NCBI GenBank assembly: GCA_023391415.1
Contig: JAEWAY010000012.1
Span: forward strand, 248,001 to 312,000
Length of the DNA: 64,000 nucleotides
Direction: 5' to 3'
DNA from: Bacteroidota bacterium
GTDB taxonomy: Bacteria; Bacteroidota; Bacteroidia; Cytophagales; Cytophagaceae
Shown: one piece after another, positions 54,011-62,962 of the stretch
Position numbering within the stretch: position 1 is the first letter of the stretch
How the letters are laid out: the number at the start of each line of letters is the position of its first letter
Translations under genes and position numbers: made by a program
Notes under the pieces: model-generated
Databases searched by the model: none
Told to the model about the DNA's origin: nothing
The model's input: the letters and a program-made list of their open reading frames with translations, nothing else

Positions 54011-54964
54011 TTAATCGTTTCCATTTATCTTATCTATTAGCATCGAAATACCGACACTAAACCGCTGTTTTCCTGCAATTTGCCCTTTAGCGACATGTTG
54101 ATATAAAGGCGTTTGCGTTGAAAAATTCACAATGATTCTTTTATAGTAAAGATCTATGCCCGCGTTTGCCAAAACAACGGAACTACCTGTATACTCCCTC
54201 CAGACTCCTTTGTCCTTGTCCATAAAGCCATATTCGAAACCAGTTCCCAAATGTGGAAGGAGGGATATGTTCTTGACTTTTTGCCAATAAAAAAAGCGTA
54301 AGGAGGCGTTAGCCCGGTCACCAAACTTATAGTCTCTTTTGTTAATGGTAGTGATACGATAATTGCTTTCCATATTGACTCCCCATTGCTTATGTCTCAT
54401 GGTATAAATCAGGTTTAGAGGGATATCAAACGCTCCTGTTCCAGCTTGCAGGCTTGGCAATAGCACATCGGAGCCTTCCATAATCCTATCGCTTTTTCCT
54501 GTTGGAAGCTTAATCCCCGCTCCAATTTGCAAAGCGTGTTTCCATTTTTTGTCCGCTCGCTCACCACTATTGACGATTATGTAATTCGCCACTAACGATA
54601 CATCGCCTATACCAGAAACAACTGACCGAATTTGCTCTTCATCTTTCGTATAATAATTGTAAGGTATAAAAGTGAACAAATGGATTTTTTTATGCGGGAC
54701 ATATCTTCCCCATAGTTCGGTGGTATGAAACGCTTCATTGGTTCTTAATGGCTTTTCTCCCGGAAACAGAGTCAGATGCTCCGAATCGAACGCCCGATAT
54801 TGGTATCTTAACCCTATAAAGTTTTTCTGAAACTGCGGTACAATACCAAAATAATTGCCGCCCACAGAGCAACCGCATACATCGCAGGCTAAGGCGGAGA
54901 CGCTACTCGCCAGCAATAAACCAAGTGGTCCGATTATCCATAAAACATTTACTAACTTCTTCAT
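54011..54964 (-). CDS. Outer-membrane beta-barrel protein with CDVCGCSVGG motif
   Basis: 317 residues from the ATG at 54964 (MKKLVNVLWIIGPLGLLLAS, a signal peptide; the longer upstream start adds a poor leader). Right after the cleavage region comes ACDVCGCSVGGNYFGIVPQF with three Cys, a motif seen in Bacteroidota outer-membrane proteins next to metal genes. The rest alternates amphipathic strands (FIGLRYQYRAF, HALQIGAGIKLPTGKSDR, NASLRFFYWQKV, RFSVGISMLID), as in PF13557-type transporters. The protein probably crosses the outer membrane. Which substrate it carries is unknown; the operon suggests a metal. Confidence 0.8.
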   Translation of the reverse strand: MKKLVNVLWIIGPLGLLLASSVSALACDVCGCSVGGNYFGIVPQFQKNFIGLRYQYRAFDSEHLTLFPGEKPLRTNEAFHTTELWGRYVPHKKIHLFTFIPYNYYTKDEEQIRSVVSGIGDVSLVANYIIVNSGERADKKWKHALQIGAGIKLPTGKSDRIMEGSDVLLPSLQAGTGAFDIPLNLIYTMRHKQWGVNMESNYRITTINKRDYKFGDRANASLRFFYWQKVKNISLLPHLGTGFEYGFMDKDKGVWREYTGSSVVLANAGIDLYYKRIIVNFSTQTPLYQHVAKGQIAGKQRFSVGISMLIDKINGND

Positions 54965-55024
54965 TTTGGCTACAAATATATGGTGAGAGTGAATGATCAT
55001 GTTTTTGCTTTTCAATCCAATAAT

Positions 55025-55927
55025 TTAGCTAACGCGGACATTTTCCTTTGATATCAGTCCGCCATGGTTGGTTTTTCTATATTGTTCAGGCGACAAACCA
55101 GTGTTTTTTTTGAAAAACGTCACAAAGTAAGATACGCTTTCAAAACCCAGGCTATCCGCGATTTCATTTACCGTATCATTGGAGTACAGCAATAGCCTTT
55201 GGGCTTTCATCGCTATCCTCTTTCTAATGAAATCGCCCGCGGTTTTTCCGGTTTCTTCCTTACATATCTTATTTAGGTAGTTGGGACTGATATGCAGCAA
55301 ATCAGCGTAAGCCGAAGGTCTCTTTTTAGTTTCGAAATATTTGTCTATCAGCATTTCAAACTGATATAGTTTTTCTTGTTTGAGGCCTTGAACTCTGACA
55401 AAGGCGCCCAAAGGATTGTAAAGTCTTTCCAATTCAAAGAGCAAGATATTCAGATAGGAACGCAGTACTTTAGCGTTTTTTTCCTTTCGCAGCTTAAACT
55501 CTTCGGAAAGCATCCTGGCCAGAACATCCCAGCGCTCTTTCTGCTCATTGGTAAGCTGGATATAGGGTTTCAGTTCCTGATGCAAAAAAGAGAACTGATT
55601 CAATCCGTTTTCGTTGTATTGCAACGAAAAGAAGTCGGCCGTAAAACACAGGATATTTCCTTTGGCCTGTTTATTTATATTTATGCTGTTGACACGGTGG
55701 GGAGTCATGATGATGACTTTGGCTCTGTCTGTTCCGATTTTTTGATTGTCAATGATAATTTCCCCCTCCGCTTCTTCCACAAAAATCAAGGTGTAGAATT
55801 CCTGTGTACGCGGGAGTTTCAAATGAGGAAACTTTTCAAGTAGTCCACTCAAATCATCCGTCCAAAAGTGCCGTATGTCTTCACCAAACAAATTCATGCC
55901 GCGAACAGCCGATTCCGGTGCACGCAT
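55025..55927 (-). CDS. AraC-family transcriptional regulator
   Basis: 300 residues. The C-terminal AraC/XylS DNA-binding domain is clear: two helix-turn-helix motifs (LLHISPNYLNKICKEETGKT and EIADSLGFESVSYFVTFFKK) followed by GLSPEQYR. The N-terminal part (residues 1-180) is a sensor domain with cupin-like features. The start may be 55927 or the ATG 10 codons later. It sits inside a four-gene minus-strand operon between a Cys-rich small protein and an outer-membrane barrel, so it probably regulates that operon. The inducer is unknown. Confidence 0.93.
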   Translation of the reverse strand: MRAPESAVRGMNLFGEDIRHFWTDDLSGLLEKFPHLKLPRTQEFYTLIFVEEAEGEIIIDNQKIGTDRAKVIIMTPHRVNSININKQAKGNILCFTADFFSLQYNENGLNQFSFLHQELKPYIQLTNEQKERWDVLARMLSEEFKLRKEKNAKVLRSYLNILLFELERLYNPLGAFVRVQGLKQEKLYQFEMLIDKYFETKKRPSAYADLLHISPNYLNKICKEETGKTAGDFIRKRIAMKAQRLLLYSNDTVNEIADSLGFESVSYFVTFFKKNTGLSPEQYRKTNHGGLISKENVRVS

Positions 55928-55965
55928 ACTTGTAATTTATTTTGTTTGAAAAAGTAAAAGAAGGC

Positions 55966-56346
55966 TTAAGACCAGGCAGTCTGGGGAGGATGAAAGACCG
56001 AAAAAATAAATCCGGATAAAAGAAAACGCGGATCTACGCGCGCGATCTTTTCAGAATAGGGACAATATACCGGTGTAAGGTTAAAAAATAAATCTATAGG
56101 CGCGAATAGCTGAATGTCTTTTTGTTTCAGATCAGGAAACTGTTGTTCCTGTTTCTTTTCATTTTCCTTTAGTTCCGCGGCTAAATAGCATCGCCCTTTA
56201 CACGCGGAAAAAGTATCAAAACGATTAACGCAGAAGTTGTTGGCGATATAGTCTCTCTGAATATAAAAAGAAGCCATTATCCATAACTGAGAGGCGCTTT
56301 GAAAAACAAAGCTGATAAGTAGCAGATATGTAGCTATCTTTTTCAT
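55966..56346 (-). CDS. Small Cys-containing exported protein, CxGRCYL type, first gene of a putative metal operon
   Basis: 126 residues. It has an N-terminal hydrophobic segment (MKKIATYLLLISFVFQSASQ), then YIQRDYIANNFCVNRFDTFS and ACKGRCYLAAELKENEKKQE, a pattern of three Cys found in short Bacteroidota proteins near metal-related genes, then a low-complexity Glu/Lys/Gln stretch and a hydrophobic stretch near the C-terminus. Function is unknown; metal handling is an inference from family memory and operon context. It is divergent from a short orphan frame and carries a promoter-like motif almost at its start codon. Confidence 0.7.
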   Translation of the reverse strand: MKKIATYLLLISFVFQSASQLWIMASFYIQRDYIANNFCVNRFDTFSACKGRCYLAAELKENEKKQEQQFPDLKQKDIQLFAPIDLFFNLTPVYCPYSEKIARVDPRFLLSGFIFSVFHPPQTAWS

Positions 56347-56353
56347 TCACGGG

Positions 56354-56361
56354 CAAAGGTA
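56354..56361 (-). promoter_or_regulatory. TAnnTTTG-type -7 element just before the small Cys protein
   Basis: TACCTTTG on the minus strand, only 7 bp before the ATG. If real, the mRNA would be leaderless or nearly so. No -33 TTG at 19 bp. Confidence 0.4.
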
Positions 56362-56387
56362 ACCATTAAACTGTTCTTTTAAAAACC

Positions 56388-56570
56388 ATGTATCCTTTAT
56401 CAGTCGCTTTGTATACAGAGACCGCGTCGCCGTCAGGTCCGCTATCGCTCTTTTCATTCAAAAGGCGGTTTCAGGAGCCGGCAAAAGGAGGAACGTACGC
56501 GCGAATCAAAAACGATTCTAATTCTCTCTATCAACTCCCCGGAACCCGAATTGTTACGCTTCTCGTCTGA
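56388..56570 (+). CDS. Short orphan ORF before a strong plus-strand terminator (uncertain)
   Basis: 60 codons, beginning MYPLSVALYTETASPSGPLS and ending QLPGTRIVTLLV, without similarity I can name. It starts 41 bp from the divergent minus-strand operon. A 15-bp perfect hairpin with T-run starts 16 bp after its stop, oriented for a plus-strand transcript. No other plus-strand gene could use that terminator. It may be a real small gene, a remnant of a longer one, or chance. Confidence 0.3.
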   Translation: MYPLSVALYTETASPSGPLSLFSFKRRFQEPAKGGTYARIKNDSNSLYQLPGTRIVTLLV

Positions 56571-56585
56571 GCGCCGCTTATATTT

Positions 56586-56630
56586 CGGTTTTGGCGGAAT
56601 GGTTCGCTATTCCGCCAAAACCGTTTTTTT
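56586..56630 (+). terminator. Strong plus-strand terminator near the catalase 3' end
   Basis: Fifteen-bp perfect stem CGGTTTTGGCGGAAT / ATTCCGCCAAAACCG (56586-56600, 56609-56623), then seven T. It lies right at the end of the minus-strand catalase gene but its U-run is on the plus strand. Confidence 0.85.
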
Positions 56631-58089
56631 ATAATTTCAGATCGTCTATATCTATGTTTAGCGCCATCGCTACGCCTTTGCCATAAGCAGGATCCGCTTT
56701 ATAGCAATTCGCGATATGTCTTTCCTGAATAAACCTTTCCGCTCCTCCGATTTCAGCAGCCGTGTTTTTAAATAAAACCTGGCGCTGCTCCGCTGTCATA
56801 AGCCTGAATAAATTTCCGGGTTGCGTATAATAGTCTTCATCTTCTCTATGGTCGTAATGAAAAGCCGCTCCTTCCAGTTCTAAAGCAGGCTCGGAAAACT
56901 CTTTTTGTTCCTGCCATTGTCCATAGCTATTTGGTTCATAATGAATTGTTGACCCTTCGTTCCCATCGACACGCATCGCTCCGTCTCTATGAAAGTTATG
57001 AAAAGGACATTTGGGTTTATTGACAGGTATTTGGTAATGATTCACCCCCAACCTATAACGTTGAGCGTCGCCGTAAGAAAACAGCCGGCCTTGCAACATT
57101 CTATCGGGAGAAAACCCTATGCCCGGAACGACGTTCGCGGGATTAAACGCCGCCTGTTCAACATCCGCGAAATAGTTTTCGGGATTCCTATTAAGCTCCA
57201 TAACTCCCACATCCATCAAAGGATAATCTCCATGCGGCCATACTTTTGTCAAGTCAAACGGATCAAAGCGATAGTTTTTCGCGTCGGCTTCAGGCATTAT
57301 CTGAATTTTTAATTTCCATTTAGGAAAATCGCCTTTTTCAATGGCGTTGAACAAATCCCGTTGATGGCTTTCTCTGTCTTTTCCAATAATTTCAGCGGCC
57401 TCTTCATTGGTCAGATTCAAAATTCCCTGTTCAGTTCTAAAATGGAACTTGACCCAGTATCTCTCATTTTCCGCGTTGATGAAGCTGAAAGTATGACTGC
57501 CAAATCCATGCATATGTCGATATGATTTAGGGATCCCTCTGTCGCTCATCACAATGGTAACCTGATGAAGGGCTTCTGGTAGAAGCGTCCAAAAATCCCA
57601 GTTATTATTCGCGCTTCTCAGATTCGTTTTCGGATCGCGTTTTACAGCTTTATTAAGATCTGTAAACTTATAGGGATCCTTAAGAAAAAAAACGGGTGTA
57701 TTGTTTCCAGCCAAATCCCAATTTCCTTCTTCAGTATAAAATTTAACCGCGAATCCTCTTATGTCTCTTTCAGCGTCGGCCGCGCCTCTTTCTCCCGCTA
57801 CCGTAGAAAATCGAACAAATAAATCGGTCTTTTTTCCAATTTCAGAGAATATTTTCGCTTTGGTATATTTCGTTATATCATGAGTCACTGTGAAAGTTCC
57901 AAAAGCGCCGGAACCTTTGGCGTGCATACGCCTTTCAGGAATAACTTCCCTGTCGAAATGCGCTAATTTTTCAAGAAACCAAAAATCTTCGAGTAACATG
58001 GGACCTTTTCTTCCCGCGGTTTTTACATTCTGGTTTTCAGCGATCGGTCTACCCGAAACCGATGTAAGTTTTTTCTTTTCCTCTTTCAT
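56629..58089 (-). CDS. katA: Monofunctional heme catalase
   Basis: 486 residues, a small-subunit (clade 3 type) catalase that splits hydrogen peroxide to water and oxygen. Seen: His56 in MHAKGSGAFGTF, the catalytic Asn region DLAGNNTPVFFLKDPYKF, SYRHMHGFGSHTFSF, and the heme-ligand Tyr in RLFSYGDAQRYRLG, followed by NHYQIPVN. No signal peptide. Its 5' gap of 170 bp to the upstream DUF1801 gene shows no clear TAnnTTTG element. Nearby peroxide genes (DyP and a thioredoxin-reductase-like gene) suggest a stress cluster. Confidence 0.97.
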   Translation of the reverse strand: MKEEKKKLTSVSGRPIAENQNVKTAGRKGPMLLEDFWFLEKLAHFDREVIPERRMHAKGSGAFGTFTVTHDITKYTKAKIFSEIGKKTDLFVRFSTVAGERGAADAERDIRGFAVKFYTEEGNWDLAGNNTPVFFLKDPYKFTDLNKAVKRDPKTNLRSANNNWDFWTLLPEALHQVTIVMSDRGIPKSYRHMHGFGSHTFSFINAENERYWVKFHFRTEQGILNLTNEEAAEIIGKDRESHQRDLFNAIEKGDFPKWKLKIQIMPEADAKNYRFDPFDLTKVWPHGDYPLMDVGVMELNRNPENYFADVEQAAFNPANVVPGIGFSPDRMLQGRLFSYGDAQRYRLGVNHYQIPVNKPKCPFHNFHRDGAMRVDGNEGSTIHYEPNSYGQWQEQKEFSEPALELEGAAFHYDHREDEDYYTQPGNLFRLMTAEQRQVLFKNTAAEIGGAERFIQERHIANCYKADPAYGKGVAMALNIDIDDLKL

Positions 58090-58259
58090 TTGTTTTTGAT
58101 TTTAGGGAGTTTCATAATTAATGTTCTTCTTTTTTAAGAACGCGGATATAGTTTCAGGATTTGACGCGGTGGTGAGAACACCGAAGCTGAAAGGTTCAAC
58201 CTGATCGTAACGCGGGGCATTCGCGCCGATTCACCTAATACGAAAAAAACAGACCAGTA

Positions 58260-58625
58260 CTATTTCACTTGATCGTTTTCCTTCTTTCTAAATTCCACAA
58301 TTCTTTTTATCAAATCAAGTGGTAATTCCTCTTTGTCTGGAAACTGGATAGCCGATTTGGTTACTTTCAAGTTTTTCAATTCGGAGTCAAACTCTTTTAG
58401 GAAGGCCGCGCTCCACGGACTTGAAAGTGAAATATGTTTCGCGTACGCCGAATAGTATATCAGATATCCTTTGTATTTGAAAGCGGGAATTTGGTAGCTG
58501 ATTACTTCTTCCGCTTCGGGAGCGACTTTTTTGATTATCTCACGAATTTGCCGCATCTTTTCCCGGGTTTCGGGAGAAAACGCGTCATGATACTCGTCGA
58601 TGGTTTTATAATCCGTTTTAGCCAC
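58260..58625 (-). CDS. DUF1801 domain protein (YdhG/iron-chaperone-like family)
   Basis: 121 residues, all one DUF1801 domain: TIDEYHDAFSPETREKMRQI, EEVISYQIPAFKYKGYLIYY, YAKHISLSSP, KVTKSAIQFPDKEELPLDLI. The family is small, cytoplasmic and mostly uncharacterised; members have been compared with frataxin-like iron chaperones and with Bacillus FrxA/YdhG. It follows the same direction as catalase with a 170-bp gap, so a shared transcript is possible but not evident. Function uncertain. Confidence 0.9.
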   Translation of the reverse strand: MAKTDYKTIDEYHDAFSPETREKMRQIREIIKKVAPEAEEVISYQIPAFKYKGYLIYYSAYAKHISLSSPWSAAFLKEFDSELKNLKVTKSAIQFPDKEELPLDLIKRIVEFRKKENDQVK

Positions 58626-58931
58626 TATGGTAAAGTTTAAAGTTATAGAAATAAAAAATCATCAAGATGATCGCTAACTATTAGTATCATTTTTTGATTC
58701 AGACCGACAAGTACGCTTATTTAAGTTATTATATATATAAACGATTATTAAATTTTCTTCAAGTATTTCTCTTTTTAGTTTTCTCCTCCCCTCGCGAAGC
58801 CCGCTTTTCTATTCATCGTTTTTATATAGGTCGCGCTCCAATCCGCGTCAATAGCGACTTGCCTTACCGCTTCATAGTCCGAAGAGATTTAAAACATCGA
58901 TTAGGAACTTGACGTCGTGGCCGCGCTCATA
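58626..58931. other. AT-rich intergenic gap, no gene seen
   Basis: About 306 bp between the DUF1801 gene and the TrxR-like gene on the same strand. Only a short plus-strand frame (58694-58912) with a low-likelihood translation is present. No RNA or repeat was recognised; the DUF1801 promoter should lie here. Confidence 0.4.
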
Positions 58932-59840
58932 TTAAAACTGCTCATCCGCCAGTTCCTTGTTAGCCATAGCGCCAGCGATATTTCCCGCGGAAACAGCATA
59001 AGCTACGGAACGCGTCATGCCCGTGTTGTCGCCACAGGCAAAAACACCTTCAACAGTTGTTTTCTGAAGAGTGTCCACTTTAATATAACCTTGCCGGGTC
59101 AATTCGCTACCTAGTGAAACGGGAATATCGGAATGTTGCACAAAGGGAACCGCCGCGTAAAGAGCCTTAAAGGTCATCTTGCCGCCGTCATTGAAAATTA
59201 CATTTTTGACATGTCCATGTTCGTGCTCTATCTCGGAAACGCCGGTTTCTATGATTTTTATATGACGTCTGTTTAGTTTTTCGATTTGCTCCGGGTTAAA
59301 ATCCGCTTTTCCCAAAGCTAAAATAGTGATATCGTCTGTCAGGTTATTGACCAATGAAGCTATGTGAAAAGCCCTTTCTCCGTTCGCTATAATTCCTGTT
59401 TTTTGATCTCGAAATTCATATCCATGACAGTATGGACAATGGATTACAGAAATTCCCCAACATTCCGCGAAACCTTTTATATCCGGCATGATATCTTTGA
59501 TTCCTGTCGCGAAAATCAGCTTCTTCGCTTTAAATTCATTACCCTTTCGGGTTGTGATTGTAAAACCGTTTCCGGTTTTCTTTCCTTCAAGGACAAGATC
59601 GTCCAGAAATTTTACAGTACTGTAATTCAACACCTGCGCTTTGGCTTTCTTCGCTATTATACCTGGATTTTCTCCGTCTTGTGTAATAAAATTACGCGAA
59701 TGAGGCGCTTGCCGGTTACAAGGCAGACCGCTATCAATGATTAAAACATTTCGCGATGAACGTCCCAGCGCCATTGCCGCGGAAAGTCCCGCGTAACTGC
59801 CACCGATGATAATTACTTCAAAATTTACGCTTTTTGTCAT
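58932..59840 (-). CDS. Thioredoxin-reductase-like FAD/NAD(P) oxidoreductase
   Basis: 302 residues. Seen: the N-terminal FAD-binding Rossmann motif VIIIGGSYAGLSAAMALG, the redox motif HCPYCHGYEF (CxxC), a second nucleotide-binding region (TGIIANGERAFHIASLVNNL, with an altered GxGxxG) and the C-terminal FAD-binding motif GVFACGDNTGMTRSVAYAVS. TrxR-like proteins of this kind may reduce thioredoxin or other partners, and the altered NADPH motif means the donor may differ, as in ferredoxin- or F420-dependent relatives. No thioredoxin gene is adjacent. A good promoter lies upstream. Confidence 0.9.
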   Translation of the reverse strand: MTKSVNFEVIIIGGSYAGLSAAMALGRSSRNVLIIDSGLPCNRQAPHSRNFITQDGENPGIIAKKAKAQVLNYSTVKFLDDLVLEGKKTGNGFTITTRKGNEFKAKKLIFATGIKDIMPDIKGFAECWGISVIHCPYCHGYEFRDQKTGIIANGERAFHIASLVNNLTDDITILALGKADFNPEQIEKLNRRHIKIIETGVSEIEHEHGHVKNVIFNDGGKMTFKALYAAVPFVQHSDIPVSLGSELTRQGYIKVDTLQKTTVEGVFACGDNTGMTRSVAYAVSAGNIAGAMANKELADEQF

Positions 59841-59931
59841 GCATTATAATATTAGTGAGCGGCAATGCGGAGCGAGCCGCTATTCCAGCCAGTGTTATGA
59901 TGTATCCTCTATTATTTCAATTAAACAATAA

Positions 59932-59961
59932 CAAAGTTAGAAATTGTTTCCATTATTGCAA
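59932..59961 (-). promoter_or_regulatory. Bacteroidota-type promoter for the TrxR-like gene
   Basis: On the minus strand, TTG (59959-59961), 19-bp spacer, TAACTTTG (59932-59939), matching -33 TTG and -7 TAnnTTTG. It lies about 90 bp before the ATG at 59840. Confidence 0.7.
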
Positions 59962-60092
59962 CAATGATTCAATAAGGCGACGCGCCAAAAAGACTCAGAT
60001 GGAAATTATGTGAAATATGGTTGATGCTGATTGAGCAACTGCCAGAAGGTTTTTTCCAGGCGAGCCGCCAAAGGATAAAATGCTCCCTTCTC

Positions 60093-61547
60093 TCAAAAAT
60101 GTATCATCCAGTACCCGACCAGCGCGCAAACCAACGCGGCCACCAGTACGGGAAGGATATTTTTAAGCAAAACCTGTTTATAATCCGTCAGGCCAGCGAC
60201 CGCTCCGGCCGCTATGATATTAAAAAAACATATGGCGTTGCCCAGGGAAGCTCCGCAGAGTTGCAAACTTAAGATCACTTCGGGATTCATATGCAGATGG
60301 AGCGAAGAAGCCTGTTGTACACCGCCAAAGATGACATTGGAAACCGTGGTACTCCCTGAAATAAATGTTCCCAGTACACCGATAAAGGGACTTAGGAGCG
60401 GAAAAGCGCTTCCTGATTTCGAAAACAAGTCGCTGAGCGACTCGATCATGGATGGTTGATCGCCTCCGCTGTTGAGCATTAGTTGGGTAAGCGCCAGAGA
60501 AGGAAACAAGATCAAAAAGACGGCGGTTGTCTTAGTTACGACAGGCTTCAGGTCGATGGTATAGTCACCCGCGAGAAAGAGAGCGAAAAAAACAGCGATC
60601 AGAAAAGGTATAAGCGGCGACCGGAAAGGCTGCAACGCCGCGTTGATATCCGTGCCATATATGGCGGAAAACTCTACTTTATAAGAAAGCCATTCGGCGA
60701 AAAAAGGAAAAACTTTCGGCAACAGCAATACTACGACCAAGAGGCAATAGGGAAGCCAGGGACGAATGGAGAGCCTCCGGCGCTTAAATAAAAAGAGATA
60801 CGCGAAAAACGCCAGAAACACAGAAGCCAGAAGTCCGGTCAGTTCCTGTAGATAACCGCTAAACAAGGCCATGGGCGCCATGACGACAAAGTACAGACAC
60901 CACCATACGCCTCCAGAGGCGGTCTCTTTGGAGACCATACGGTATATAAAGTATAGTAATACTAAGCCGGCGAGGGCGATTAGCATTCCCGAATTGGAAT
61001 AGACTCCGGCGACCAGAACATCCGATAAGCCAAGTGGAATGGCCAGACCCGCGGTAACCGGAGTACCTACGGCTCCGGTCAGTGAAAGTAAACCATCGAA
61101 CAACAATACCGAGGCTACGGACAAAACAGGAGAAAAACCCATAGACATCAGCAACAAGGGAACAATCGCGCCAGGTGTACCGAAGCCGGCGACGCTTTCA
61201 AAAAACGCGGTCAGGAAAAACGTCAAAAAGTAAAAACGGAACAAATGATCCGGATGGGTTTCTGTAAGTGAGCGCTGAATACCTTCTATGAATCTCTTTT
61301 GCTCCATTACATGATACAAAAAAACGGCGCCAAAAATAATCATCAGAATATTAACGGTACCCAAAAACGCGCTAAAAACCGAAGCTATAAATGACCGCCA
61401 TTGTCCTCCCCAGTAAAAAAACAGAATGATCGTAAAAACGACGCTGGTATATATACCGATCCTGATCCCCTTCCAAAGGCTAAAAACAAGCAAGGACATG
61501 ATGGGTATAAGAGCTATAAAGCCATGAAACAGGATCACGCGCGACAA
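60093..61547 (-). CDS. L-lactate permease family transporter
   Basis: 484 residues with about 12 membrane segments spread over the whole length, for example GFIALIPIMSLLVFSLWKGI, LMIIFGAVFLYHVME and LLFDGLLSLTGAVGTPV. The motif FFESVAGFGTPGAIVPLLLM and GTFISGSTTVSNVIFGGVQQ are typical of the lactate permease family (LctP, PF02652), which brings in lactate or glycolate with protons. Slightly shorter than E. coli LldP (551). No lactate dehydrogenase gene is adjacent, so the exact substrate is open. The start at 61547 is the first ATG; a later ATG at residue 18 is possible. Confidence 0.9.
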   Translation of the reverse strand: MSRVILFHGFIALIPIMSLLVFSLWKGIRIGIYTSVVFTIILFFYWGGQWRSFIASVFSAFLGTVNILMIIFGAVFLYHVMEQKRFIEGIQRSLTETHPDHLFRFYFLTFFLTAFFESVAGFGTPGAIVPLLLMSMGFSPVLSVASVLLFDGLLSLTGAVGTPVTAGLAIPLGLSDVLVAGVYSNSGMLIALAGLVLLYFIYRMVSKETASGGVWWCLYFVVMAPMALFSGYLQELTGLLASVFLAFFAYLFLFKRRRLSIRPWLPYCLLVVVLLLPKVFPFFAEWLSYKVEFSAIYGTDINAALQPFRSPLIPFLIAVFFALFLAGDYTIDLKPVVTKTTAVFLILFPSLALTQLMLNSGGDQPSMIESLSDLFSKSGSAFPLLSPFIGVLGTFISGSTTVSNVIFGGVQQASSLHLHMNPEVILSLQLCGASLGNAICFFNIIAAGAVAGLTDYKQVLLKNILPVLVAALVCALVGYWMIHF

Positions 61548-61641
61548 TTTTGTTCCGGAACTTATGGAATCGGGTTAATCATAACGGAGTCGTGTAAAAT
61601 ACCATCTACGAACGAGGAGTCCACCTACCGCGATAGTACGC

Positions 61642-62682
61642 TTACATAAGCCAGATATTGTTTTCCTGACAGGTTTTCTTCATATCTTCCGACCAGACAG
61701 AGGCCTGTACTTCACCAATATGCGCTTTTTTCAGAAAAAACATGCAAAGTCTGGATTGTCCCAGTCCTCCTCCTATGGAAAGCGGAAGTTCGTTGTTGAG
61801 CAACATGCGGTGAAAAGTAAATTGTTCACGTTCCCGCTTGTCGCAGATCTCCAATTGTCTTCGCAAGCTTTCAGGGCTTACCCGTATTCCCATCGACGAT
61901 ACTTCAAAAGCCCTATCCAAAACCGGATTCCATAGCATAATGTCGCCATTCAATCCCAGATATCCCTCCTCGTTTTCCGTGATCCAGTCATCATAATCCG
62001 GCGCTCTGTCATCATGCTTTTCACCATGCGACAGCCTAGAGCCGATACCCATGATAAATACGGCTCCATATTTTTTAGTGATCGCGTCTTCCCTTTCTTT
62101 TGGCGACAAATCTGGATATAACTTCAACAACTCCTCTGAATGAATGAAAGCGATCTTTTCCGGCAAAGTAGCTCTGATCGCCGGATATCTCTCCTCAATA
62201 AATTTCTCCGTCCGATATATGACCGAATAGATCGCCGTCACGATCTCTTTCAGAAAAGCGACGCTTCTGTCCTGCTCGCGGATAACCAGCTCCCAATCCC
62301 ATTGGTCAACATACAGCGAATGCATGTTTGTCAGCGTCTCATCCGCTCTGATCGCGTTCATATCCGTATATACTCCAAAGCCAGGCTCCAGCCTCAGGTC
62401 TTTCAGCTTCATTCTTTTCCATTTGGCGAGAGAGTGAACAACCTCGGCCACAGCGTCGCCCATGTCTTTGACAGGAAAGGAAACCGGACGCTCCCAGCCG
62501 CCAAGATCGTCGTTGAGGCCAGTCCCGCGCATGACAAACAAAGGCGCGGTCACTCTTCGAAGATTTAAAGATTCCGACAAGTTGTCCTGAAAAAAATCCT
62601 TCACCTCTTTAATGGCGATTTCAGTTTGATGTACAGTCAACGGTGACGCGTAACCTTGCGGAATAATCAATGTTTTAGACAT
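61642..62682 (-). CDS. asnA: Aspartate-ammonia ligase (asparagine synthetase A)
   Basis: 346 residues, close to the usual 330-345. It makes asparagine from aspartate, ammonia and ATP, using a class II tRNA-synthetase-like fold. Seen: LTVHQTEIAIKEVKDFFQDN, LNDDLGGWERPVSFPVKD, TNMHSLYVDQWDWELVI, AVFIMGIGSRLSHGEKHDDR, ITENEEGYLGLNGDIM and SIGGGLGQSRLCMFFLKK. All fit AsnA. Divergent from the O-acetylhomoserine sulfhydrylase gene with a 280-bp gap. Confidence 0.96.
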   Translation of the reverse strand: MSKTLIIPQGYASPLTVHQTEIAIKEVKDFFQDNLSESLNLRRVTAPLFVMRGTGLNDDLGGWERPVSFPVKDMGDAVAEVVHSLAKWKRMKLKDLRLEPGFGVYTDMNAIRADETLTNMHSLYVDQWDWELVIREQDRSVAFLKEIVTAIYSVIYRTEKFIEERYPAIRATLPEKIAFIHSEELLKLYPDLSPKEREDAITKKYGAVFIMGIGSRLSHGEKHDDRAPDYDDWITENEEGYLGLNGDIMLWNPVLDRAFEVSSMGIRVSPESLRRQLEICDKREREQFTFHRMLLNNELPLSIGGGLGQSRLCMFFLKKAHIGEVQASVWSEDMKKTCQENNIWLM

Positions 62683-62962
62683 GGGTAATTCAATTAAGTG
62701 CCAAAACTAATAAAAAACCGATAACTTTAAAGGGCGCTTCTCAAACTTCGTCCGTCTTTTCAGTCCCGATGGAATGAAAAAATAAAAGAATCGTAAGCAC
62801 GCGCAGAAAACAAGCGTCAAATAGTCAATTTATTATAGCGTATAGGAAAAAATCGCCAAAATGATTTCTATCTCCTATTGCTTTTTAAAACGATTATAAA
62901 GATATTAGTCTACAAATCAAGTAGAGTATAATTTGTCATATTTTAACTAATACATAGCACTC

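Noticed and set aside
58694..58912. 72-codon plus-strand frame in an intergenic gap
   Set aside because: Composition and translation look random; no promoter or homology features.
62683..62962. SAM-type riboswitch upstream of metY
   Set aside because: I could not find a convincing kink-turn or conserved core in the 280-bp gap; an RNA-model search would be needed to settle it.
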